From contig JAEEIS010000197.1 in assembly GCA_016281475.1 (NCBI GenBank), positions 1 to 27,891 on the forward strand: 27,891 bases of DNA, written 5' to 3'. This DNA comes from Bacteroidales bacterium. GTDB lineage: Bacteria; Bacteroidota; Bacteroidia; Bacteroidales; P3. A program made the translations under genes and the position numbers. Numbering within the stretch: position 1 is the first letter of the stretch; each line of letters begins with the position of its first letter. The notes below the pieces were generated by a model that was not told the DNA's origin, ran no database searches, and was given only the letters and a program-made list of their open reading frames with translations. Positions 22,901 through 27,891 of this stretch are shown here, piece by piece.

Positions 22901-23542
22901 TTATACCAGGAATCCGTTATACCGACGCTCATCTCCGATAGTGCTGATTTCTCCATGACCGGACAGCACCTGATACTCGTCGGGCAATACCATTATTCTA
23001 TTGCGTATTTTCTCTATCAGCAAGGGGTAGCTGCCTCCAGGCAGGTCGGTGCGTCCGATGCTGCCGCAAAACAGCGCGTCGCCCGTCAGCACCATCTGCG
23101 CATCTTTCAGCACATAAGCCATGCTTCCCGGGCAATGGCCCGGCACATAGCGGCATTCCACCTCCCCCTCGCCAATCTTCAGCACATCATTGTCTTCGAT
23201 AAAATCGCACACCAAGCTGTCCATTGCCGTCACGCCGAAGCCCATCATCGAGCCATACGCCTCTGCCTGCTTCAGCAGCTTCACGCCGTCGCGATGCAGC
23301 GTCACAGGCAGTTTATACCGCTCACACGCCTCCCGCAGCCCGGCAATATGGTCCACATGCGCGTGTGTCAGCATTATCCTCACCACCTTCAGGCCGTTCT
23401 CCTCGACAAAGCGCACCAACCTCTCATCCTCATACGATGACTCCGCACACGGGTCCACCACGGCGCACTCTTTCGTCGCCTCGTCCCACACCACATAGCA
23501 ATTGGTCTGGAAATGGTTGAAAACAAACTGCTTTACCTTCAT
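22901..23542 (-). CDS. GloB-like MBL-fold hydrolase
   Basis: A 213-aa metallo-beta-lactamase-fold protein of the glyoxalase II-like group. Motifs are THAHVDHIAG (H60, H62, D64, H65), VPGHCPGSMAYVL, LTGDALFCGSIGRTDLPGGS and LSGHGEIS. This places it with the small 'YcbL-like' hydrolases that act on thioesters such as S-lactoylglutathione, or related substrates. Two starts are possible. MKVKQFVFNHFQTNCYVV (23542) is the standard family N-terminus. MVTMKVKQ (23551) overlaps the lysS stop as TGATG and would couple translation. Either way it follows lysS directly on the minus strand. Confidence 0.9.
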   Translation of the reverse strand: MKVKQFVFNHFQTNCYVVWDEATKECAVVDPCAESSYEDERLVRFVEENGLKVVRIMLTHAHVDHIAGLREACERYKLPVTLHRDGVKLLKQAEAYGSMMGFGVTAMDSLVCDFIEDNDVLKIGEGEVECRYVPGHCPGSMAYVLKDAQMVLTGDALFCGSIGRTDLPGGSYPLLIEKIRNRIMVLPDEYQVLSGHGEISTIGDERRYNGFLV

Positions 23543-23550
23543 AGTGACCA

Positions 23551-25269
23551 TCAGCCGTTTATCCAACTCTCCACCGCCTCCTTCTGCACGGGCGGGATGT
23601 CGAGTTTATTCTTCTTTCTCAAGCCGTTGAGGTCGTTATACAGCTTGTTGGGGTTGGCCTCCTTCAGCTGTGCCAGCGTGTTCACGCCTGCCTTGCGCAG
23701 CATAGGCACCCATTCGGCTGCCACACCGTGCTGCACAAACTCTTCGTCCGTGGTCACCACAGCCTTCTTCTCCGGCTTCATCTGCGGGAACAGCAGCACA
23801 TCCTGAATGCTCTGCTCGCCCGTCATCATCATCACCAGACGGTCGATACCGATGCCCATGCCCGACGTGGGCGGCATGCCGAACTCCAGCGCGCGCACGA
23901 AGTCCATATCGATAAACATCGCCTCGTCGTCGCCCTTCTCGCTCAGGCGCAGCTGGTCTTGGAAACGTCCCAGCTGGTCAATTGGGTCGTTCAGCTCGCT
24001 ATAGGCGTTAGCCAGCTCCTTGCCGTTGACAAACAGCTCGAAACGCTCCGTCAGATTCGGGTTGTTCCTATGCCGCTTGCACAAAGGCGACATCTCTATC
24101 GGGTAGTCGGTCACAAAGGTCGGCTGTATCAGCGTATGCTCGCATTTCTCGCCGAAGATGGCATCCACCAGCTTGCCCTTGCCCATCGTCTCGTCCGTCT
24201 CCACGCCCAGGGCCTTGCAGGTCTCGCGCAACTGCTGCTCGTCCATGTTCTCCACGTCGTAGCCCGTCTGCTCCTTAATCAGCTGGCACATCGGCACTCT
24301 GCGGAACGGGGCCTTAAAGTCAATCTCGTTGCCCCACACCATCACCTTCGTCGTGCCGTGTAGCCGCATGGCTATCCTGTTCAGCATCGTCTCCACGAAG
24401 GTCATCATCCAGTTGTAGTCCTTATAGGCCACATATATCTCCATGCAGGTAAACTCCGGATTGTGCGTGCGGTCCATGCCCTCGTTGCGGAAATTGCGGC
24501 TAAACTCATACACACCCGCATATCCGCCCACGATAAGCCGTTTCAGATACAGCTCGTTGGCGATACGCAGATACAGGTCGATATCCAGCGCGTTGTGGTG
24601 CGTAATGAACGGTCTTGCCGCCGCGCCGCCGGGGATGCTCTGCAGCACCGGCGTGTCCACCTCCAGGTAGCCCTGCTCGTTGAAATACTCGCGCATCGTG
24701 TTCACAATCACCGCCCGCTGCTCAAACACCTTGCGCACCTGCGGATTCACAATCAGGTCCACATAGCGCATCCTATAGCGCTGCTCGGGGTCGCTGAACG
24801 CGTCATACACCACGCCGTCCTTCTCCTTCACTATCGGCAGGGGGCGCAGGCTCTTGCTCAGCACCGTCAGGCTCTTCACGTGAATCGACGTCTCGCCCAT
24901 TTGGGTGACAAACACATAGCCCTTCACGCCGATGATGTCGCCGATGTCCAGCAGGCGTTTAAACACCGTGTTGTACATCGTCTTATCCTCGCCGGGGCAA
25001 ATCTCGTCGCGCTTGATATACAGCTGGATGCGCCCATACGAATCCTGCAGCTCCACAAACGAGGCCGCGCCCATGATGCGGCGGCTCATAATGCGGCCCG
25101 CGATGCTGATATCCTGATACAGCGTATTGTCCTGCGGGTACTTCTCCAATATCTCGCTCGACTTCACGTTCACCTCATACAATGCTGCGGGATAGGGGTC
25201 GATGCCCAGCTTCTTCAGTTCGTTCAGCGAGTTTCTACGTATTTGTTCTTGTTCGGTCAGTTCTGCCAT
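23551..25269 (-). CDS. lysS: Lysyl-tRNA synthetase, class II
   Basis: This 572-aa enzyme charges tRNA-Lys in the cytoplasm. It has an N-terminal OB-fold anticodon-binding domain (GRIMSRRIMGAASFVELQDS near residue 57). The class II catalytic domain shows motif 1 with TPVLQSIPGGAAARPF, motif 2 FRNEGMDRTHNPEFTCMEIY, and motif 3 GMGIGIDRLVMMMTG with QDVLLFPQMKP. Beyond motif 3 is a ~70-residue C-terminal extension (about residues 500-572, ending AVESWING) that E. coli LysS lacks and that Bacteroidota enzymes have. A TACTTTAG word 6 nt upstream of the ATG (25282-25275) is a one-mismatch -7 box. Alternatively lysS is read through from tRNA-Gln. Confidence 0.97.
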   Translation of the reverse strand: MAELTEQEQIRRNSLNELKKLGIDPYPAALYEVNVKSSEILEKYPQDNTLYQDISIAGRIMSRRIMGAASFVELQDSYGRIQLYIKRDEICPGEDKTMYNTVFKRLLDIGDIIGVKGYVFVTQMGETSIHVKSLTVLSKSLRPLPIVKEKDGVVYDAFSDPEQRYRMRYVDLIVNPQVRKVFEQRAVIVNTMREYFNEQGYLEVDTPVLQSIPGGAAARPFITHHNALDIDLYLRIANELYLKRLIVGGYAGVYEFSRNFRNEGMDRTHNPEFTCMEIYVAYKDYNWMMTFVETMLNRIAMRLHGTTKVMVWGNEIDFKAPFRRVPMCQLIKEQTGYDVENMDEQQLRETCKALGVETDETMGKGKLVDAIFGEKCEHTLIQPTFVTDYPIEMSPLCKRHRNNPNLTERFELFVNGKELANAYSELNDPIDQLGRFQDQLRLSEKGDDEAMFIDMDFVRALEFGMPPTSGMGIGIDRLVMMMTGEQSIQDVLLFPQMKPEKKAVVTTDEEFVQHGVAAEWVPMLRKAGVNTLAQLKEANPNKLYNDLNGLRKKNKLDIPPVQKEAVESWING

Positions 25270-25302
25270 AGATGCTAAAGTATTCTTTATTATTAATAAG
25301 AA

Positions 25303-25383
25303 TTGAGAGTTGGAAATTTAAAGTTGAAAATTATCTGGACGCGCATCCAACTTTCAACTCTCAACTTTCAACTCTCAACTTTT
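25303..25383. repeat. TTGAGAGTTG hairpin with 14-bp tandem repeats
   Basis: TTGAGAGTTG (25303-25312) is complementary to CAACTCTCAA at 25355-25364 and again at 25369-25378. The right arm is two exact 14-bp repeats of AACTTTCAACTCTC (25349-25362 and 25363-25376). It separates tRNA-Gln from lysS on the minus strand. It may be a terminator or processing hairpin for the tRNA, and two alternative folds are possible because the right arm is duplicated. Confidence 0.65.
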
Positions 25384-25385
25384 TT

Positions 25386-25458
25386 GTTGTCCAACCAGGA
25401 CTCGAACCTGGACTGACAGAACCAAAATCTGGAGTGCTGCCATTACACCATTGGACAA
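25386..25458 (-). tRNA. tRNA-Gln (anticodon TTG)
   Basis: The minus strand folds with acceptor stem TTGTCCA/TGGACAA and a D arm around GTGTAATGGCAGCAC. The anticodon loop TTTTGGT gives anticodon TTG (glutamine CAA/CAG). The T arm is CCAGG-TTCGAGT-CCTGG. The anticodon stem CAGA/TCTG closes four pairs cleanly and the fifth is a C-T mismatch. The discriminator position is C by this reading rather than the usual G. CCA is not encoded. Confidence 0.92.
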
Positions 25459-25546
25459 TCAACAATCATTTATTTCTCTCGCAAAAACATGAGCCACAAT
25501 CAACAACACTCAAAAACACCTCAACATGTCTCAGATTTTGAGGATG

Positions 25547-25577
25547 CAAAGATACGACTTTTTTTTCAATCAGCAAA
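25547..25577 (-). promoter_or_regulatory. Bacteroidota promoter for tRNA-Gln
   Basis: On the minus strand TTTG (25577-25574) is followed after exactly 19 nt by TATCTTTG (25554-25547), a full consensus. The predicted start is about 80 nt upstream of the tRNA. Confidence 0.8.
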
Positions 25578-25599
25578 AAAACTTTCATTTTTCTTTTTC

Positions 25600-25639
25600 G
25601 AGAGCGCGTGCCTTCGGCACGCCGGAGGCACGCACTCTC
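25600..25639 (-). terminator. GC-rich hairpin after the lipoprotein gene
   Basis: GAGAGCGCGTGCC (25600-25612) pairs with GGCACGCACTCTC (25627-25639) with one G-U-compatible mismatch. The loop itself holds a smaller GTGCC-ttc-GGCAC hairpin. It lies 10 nt past the stop of the leftward lipoprotein gene and upstream of the tRNA-Gln promoter, so it probably ends the lipoprotein transcript. No T-run follows. Confidence 0.55.
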
Positions 25640-25649
25640 AAAAATGCCT

Positions 25650-26435
25650 TTACTCAAACACCAGCTCGTGGCCTTCTGTTCCGAGGACGACGGTGCACAC
25701 GGCGTTGCGCTCCACCATCACCTCGTTGCCATCCTTCAGGTTCTTGGTGCAGACGCGGCCGTCAGCCGTAGTCATCTCCACCGTGAAGGTGTTGAAACAG
25801 CCGGGAGCCACGTAGAACCACAAGTCCGCACCCTCCGTGAAGTCGACAGACAGGTCATTCACCTCCACGCTGCGCACCGACCTCTCGGTGGGCGTAAGCA
25901 CCGGGAAGGGGTAGTTCGACACCTCAAACACGCCCGTCATATAGCGGTTGCTGTCGGCCGTGCTAACCACCACCTTGCGAATCTTCTCCGGCGAGACTAG
26001 GTGCAGGCGGACGATGCCGCAGACGGCCTTCAGCGCCATCACGTCGGGGGCCTTCTCGGTCGTCTCGCCATAATACACCATACCGTTGTCCAGCTGCCTA
26101 TCCCACTGGTAATTGCTGATATCCACGAGTCCCGCGTCAGTCACGATGGCGTTGGACATGTACACCGCGCGCACCACCCCCTTCGGGTCGGCAGGGGTTT
26201 CGCACACAATCTCGTAGCCCTCCTCGCCTTTCACCAGGCTCGGGGTCGACACCTCCATGCCGTCGTCCCACATGGCAATCAGCACATCCGTGTCCAGCTT
26301 GGGCTGTTCTTCCATTCCGTTCAGCGGCTCAACCGTCACAGCATACTTTTTAGGCTGCTTTTGGCCGCCATTACACGATACCATGCCTGCCACCACGGCG
26401 GCAAGCATCACAAAAACAAATACTCTATTCTTCAT
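25650..26435 (-). CDS. Fimbrillin-like surface lipoprotein
   Basis: The 261-aa precursor has a lipoprotein signal peptide (MKNRVFVFVMLAAVVAGMVS, lipobox ending at C21). The mature protein is acidic and beta-rich. The order fits the two-sandwich fimbrillin/FimA-like fold of Bacteroidales: LKAVCGIVRLHLVSPEKIRK, VVVSTADSNRYMTGVFEV, LWFYVAPGCFNTFTVEMTTA and NEVMVERNAVCTVVLG. The match is by pattern only, and no pilus operon is nearby, so a stand-alone surface or periplasmic lipoprotein is equally possible. The ATG at 26435 was chosen because the lipobox signal begins there. It has a consensus promoter 22 nt upstream, preceded directly by a strong terminator. Confidence 0.75.
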   Translation of the reverse strand: MKNRVFVFVMLAAVVAGMVSCNGGQKQPKKYAVTVEPLNGMEEQPKLDTDVLIAMWDDGMEVSTPSLVKGEEGYEIVCETPADPKGVVRAVYMSNAIVTDAGLVDISNYQWDRQLDNGMVYYGETTEKAPDVMALKAVCGIVRLHLVSPEKIRKVVVSTADSNRYMTGVFEVSNYPFPVLTPTERSVRSVEVNDLSVDFTEGADLWFYVAPGCFNTFTVEMTTADGRVCTKNLKDGNEVMVERNAVCTVVLGTEGHELVFE

Positions 26436-26456
26436 AATACAAAAAGTTTTGACGTG

Positions 26457-26487
26457 CAAAGATAACACTTTTTTTCGACATAGCAAA
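26457..26487 (-). promoter_or_regulatory. Promoter of the lipoprotein gene
   Basis: The minus strand shows TTTG (26487-26484), 19 nt, then TATCTTTG (26464-26457), a full consensus. The -33 element overlaps the T-run of the terminator at 26485-26523. Confidence 0.8.
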
Positions 26488-26523
26488 AAAAAGCGGGCAG
26501 CCTAAAGAACAAAGGCCGCCCGC
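26485..26523 (-). terminator. Strong intrinsic terminator without an assigned upstream gene
   Basis: On the minus strand a 10-bp stem (GCGGGCGGCC with GGCTGCCCGC, one G-U pair) closes an 11-nt loop and is followed by eight T. The G-U pair would be an A-C mismatch on the plus strand, so the signal is leftward. No recognised gene ends here. Confidence 0.85.
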
Positions 26524-26682
26524 CCAAAAAAAGCATTACGATGAAACACTTATATCTTGATAACCATAAAAAAGGAATCAGCCCAGCCTCCAACCACGAA
26601 TTTCCTCATCATCCGATTTACCAAAATACAATCCAACCTCACTCATATCAACACTTTAACCTCACTCAGCATTCACTCTTTT
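26485..26682 (-). ncRNA. Predicted ~200-nt leader or small RNA
   Basis: A consensus-like promoter (26718-26689, leftward) and the intrinsic terminator at 26523-26485 bracket about 200 nt with no known gene. The predicted RNA would begin near 26682. It carries an 11-nt direct repeat TGAGTGAGGTT (minus strand of 26658-26668 and 26635-26645). It also holds a 22-codon ORF at 26646-26578 (starting MSEVGLYFG, ending WRLG) upstream of the terminator. The downstream lipoprotein gene is in the same orientation. The RNA may therefore be an independent small RNA, a small-protein mRNA, or an attenuated leader. I found no match to 6S, SRP or tmRNA features. Confidence 0.4.
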
Positions 26683-26688
26683 CATTTG

Positions 26689-26718
26689 CAAATATAGCAA
26701 CATTTTTTGACATACAAA
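26689..26718 (-). promoter_or_regulatory. Predicted promoter of the orphan RNA
   Basis: The minus strand reads TTTG (26718-26715), 18 nt, then TATATTTG (26696-26689) followed by CA. The -7 box is a full match and the spacing is one short of the consensus range. Confidence 0.5.
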
Positions 26719-26824
26719 ATTTTAATTTATTTTCTTAATAAATTTTAATAAGTTTTAAAATTACACCTAAATATTTTCACTTTTCACCATCCGGCAATCC
26801 TCCACACCCCACACGCAGCCCCAT

Positions 26825-26980
26825 ATCCGTACAGCCTGACTCCCGACTTACTTCAACCTATTGCCACCCAATTGAAGGTCCTTCTTCGCCATAGGAGCGA
26901 TAAAGGGTCCTGCTATCAGTAAAAATCGGTAGAAATCGGTAGGAAGGCGTAAGAAGCGGTAGGAATCGGTACGGGAGGGA
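26825..26980 (-). repeat. 10-bp-periodic intergenic repeat element, copy 2
   Basis: Read on the minus strand: a pyrimidine lead TCCCTCCC (26980-26973), then five 10-nt units from 26971 to 26922 (TACCGATTCC, TACCGCTTCT, TACGCCTTCC, TACCGATTTC, TACCGATTTT) and a sixth beginning TACT at 26921. GTCGGGAG follows at 26847-26840. Unit order, including the odd TACG third unit, and the 74-nt spacing both match copy 1 at 6951-7105. It lies about 110 bp upstream of the leftward promoter at 26718. Confidence 0.75.
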
Positions 26981-26999
26981 AAAAAAAGAATATAGCCGG

Positions 27000-27190
27000 A
27001 GGTATGCGGGATCGACGACGGAACGAGCATGGGATGCCACCACCAGAAAGGCGGAAGTGGGATGGAGGTGTGACGGACGTTGGACGGAGGGTGGAGCGAG
27101 GGGGATGCAGAGGTGGGGCGAGGGAGGGGGTGTCGAACACGGCAGGAGGCAGAGCGGAAGCAGGGTTTGAAGGGGGCGGAGGGGAGTGTT
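27000..27190. other. G-rich, strand-asymmetric spacer
   Basis: About 190 nt upstream of the TonB-family gene have a strongly purine-rich plus strand dominated by G. Two clusters could form G-quadruplexes: 27100-27130 (G-runs of 5, 4, 3 and 5) and 27163-27184 (runs of 3, 5 and 4, with GG between). Frames across it translate to low-complexity Pro/Ser/Arg or Gly/Arg sequence and look non-coding. Together with the element at 26825 it fills most of the 886-nt gap 26436-27321. Confidence 0.55.
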
Positions 27191-27228
27191 AAAAATAGTT
27201 GTTTTTGCGATTTTTTTACAACGGAATG

Positions 27229-27258
27229 TTGATAATTCAAAAAAAAATAGTAATTTAG
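27229..27258 (+). promoter_or_regulatory. Promoter of the TonB-family gene
   Basis: TTG (27229-27231) is followed after exactly 19 nt by TAATTTAG (27251-27258), one mismatch from TAnnTTTG. The leader to the ATG would be about 60 nt, AT-rich. Confidence 0.6.
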
Positions 27259-27321
27259 CGGTTGAAAAAAGATGCCAAAAAGACATCAAAAAACGTAAAC
27301 AACAATTTAAAATTCAACAAT

Positions 27322-27891
27322 ATGGAAGCAAAGAAAACCCCAAGGGCAGACCTCGAAAATCGCAGAGGACTGTATCTGGAAATCGGCTTGGTGGTGATTT
27401 TGGCTGCCGCTCTTGTCGCCTTCAACGTGCGTTCGTACGAGAAGGAAGTGAAGGAGGTCAACCTTCGCGCACTGGACATGGAGATTGACGCCGACGTCAT
27501 CCAGACCGACCAGCCCGACGAACCACCACCACCACCCGAAGAGCCCGAGCAGGTTGTCACCGACCTGACGGTTGTCGAGAACGACGCTGAGCTGACCAAT
27601 GAGGTCGGTATCATCGACGCTGGCGACAACGCCAACCAGGCTCAGGAAGAGGTTATCAAGGTGGAGGTTGAGGAAGAGGAGGAAGTTGCGGAAGAGGAGG
27701 TGTTCCTCGTTGTGGAGGAAGACCCCGAATTCCCCGGAGGCCTCGGTGCGCTGTCGCAGTTCATCGCGGACAACATCAAGTACCCGCAGCTCGCCAAGGA
27801 GAACAACATCACTGGTAAAGTGTTCGTCTCCTTCGTGGTTGAGAAGGACGGCAGCGTGGGACAGGTGAAGGTGCTTCGTGACATCGGCGGC
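27322..27891 (+). CDS. TonB-family energy transducer (3'-truncated by window end)
   Basis: 190 codons run to the window edge without a stop. The protein starts MEAKKTPRADLENRRGLYLE. Its one N-terminal transmembrane segment (about 16-36, EIGLVVILAAALVAFNV) fixes it in the inner membrane. A periplasmic spacer follows with PDEPPPPPEEPEQ and a Glu/Val-rich acidic stretch (about 112-130). The beginning of the TonB C-terminal domain (PEFPGGLGALSQFIADNIKY, then NITGKVFVSFVVEKDGSV) contacts receptor TonB boxes. It should transmit proton-motive force from ExbB/ExbD to outer-membrane receptors such as the one at 19815. The ATG at 27322 is supported by the promoter and leader and by the typical start of Bacteroidota TonB proteins. 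Confidence 0.93.
   Translation, partial: MEAKKTPRADLENRRGLYLEIGLVVILAAALVAFNVRSYEKEVKEVNLRALDMEIDADVIQTDQPDEPPPPPEEPEQVVTDLTVVENDAELTNEVGIIDAGDNANQAQEEVIKVEVEEEEEVAEEEVFLVVEEDPEFPGGLGALSQFIADNIKYPQLAKENNITGKVFVSFVVEKDGSVGQVKVLRDIGG

Noticed and set aside
23543..23566. Longer start (MDKRLMVT...) of the GloB-like hydrolase
   Set aside because: It would overlap the lysS coding end by 16 nt. The family N-terminus begins at MKVKQ, although the TGATG start at 23551 remains possible.
25349..25376. CRISPR-like tandem repeat
   Set aside because: There are only two adjoining 14-bp units with no spacers. It is a local duplication within a hairpin arm.
26541..26738. A 65-codon rightward ORF (starting MKHLYLDNHKKG)
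   Set aside because: No promoter or conserved-looking content, and it is antisense to the predicted leftward RNA and AT-rich spacer.
26848..27240. A 130-codon leftward ORF (ending GGNRLK) spanning the G-rich tract and the periodic repeat
   Set aside because: The sequence is low-complexity Pro/Ser/Arg plus the translated 10-bp repeat, and it lacks a start context. Some similarity to the frame over copy 1 comes from the repeat itself.

Overview
The window reads as a chromosomal stretch of a member of the order Bacteroidales (Bacteroidota). The evidence is direct. Many genes start just downstream of the Bacteroidota primary-sigma promoter TTTG-N19-TAnnTTTG. Shine-Dalgarno sequences are hard to see, and intergenic regions are AT-rich while coding regions are GC-rich. 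The gene content also fits: a TonB-dependent receptor with an N-terminal carboxypeptidase-like domain, a TonB-family transducer, a DUF4294 protein, a fimbrillin-like lipoprotein, and a LysS with the C-terminal extension. There is no insertion sequence, prophage, CRISPR array or rRNA. I cannot assign a genus.

Layout. 1-2315 (leftward): tRNA-Val(GAC) with promoter and terminator, an unusual GTAT/ATAC dyad, and a long-chain acyl-CoA ligase. 2524-6929 (rightward): a potassium-uptake cluster, trkA followed by two divergent trkH genes. 6930-7191: a spacer carrying a 10-bp-periodic repeat element. 7192-11692 (rightward): ftsE-like ATPase, an OmpA-domain envelope protein, a FemAB/GNAT-like acyltransferase, a SAM methyltransferase, rlmH and an unrecognised 53-codon ORF. 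11693-12921 (leftward): PHP-domain and DRTGG-domain proteins. 13007-14091 (rightward): a 136-aa unknown protein and an MBL-fold hydrolase. 14131-15396 (leftward): a PlsC-type acyltransferase, divergent from a translationally coupled DUF4294-NlpC/P60 pair (15448-16655). 16657-18429 (leftward): a second acyl-CoA ligase. 18799-22823 (rightward): holA, a TonB-dependent receptor and ung. 22901-26435 (leftward): GloB-like hydrolase, lysS, tRNA-Gln(TTG) and a lipoprotein. 26436-27321: a long spacer. 27322-end: a TonB-family protein cut by the window edge.

Most genes are housekeeping: ion homeostasis, envelope and lipid metabolism, replication and repair, and translation. The less ordinary material is non-coding. 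Two diverged copies of a ~155-bp element built on a 10-bp tandem unit lie about 20 kb apart. Each sits just upstream of a predicted promoter in the same orientation. The second copy precedes a predicted ~200-nt leftward RNA that has its own promoter and a strong intrinsic terminator but no recognised gene. Read-through would make it a leader of the lipoprotein gene. Other points are two genes whose homologous N-termini extend upstream of every ATG/GTG/TTG codon, a back-to-back palindromic promoter pair, and low-complexity hairpin spacers at several gene junctions. All functional statements rest on reading motifs by eye; no database search was run.
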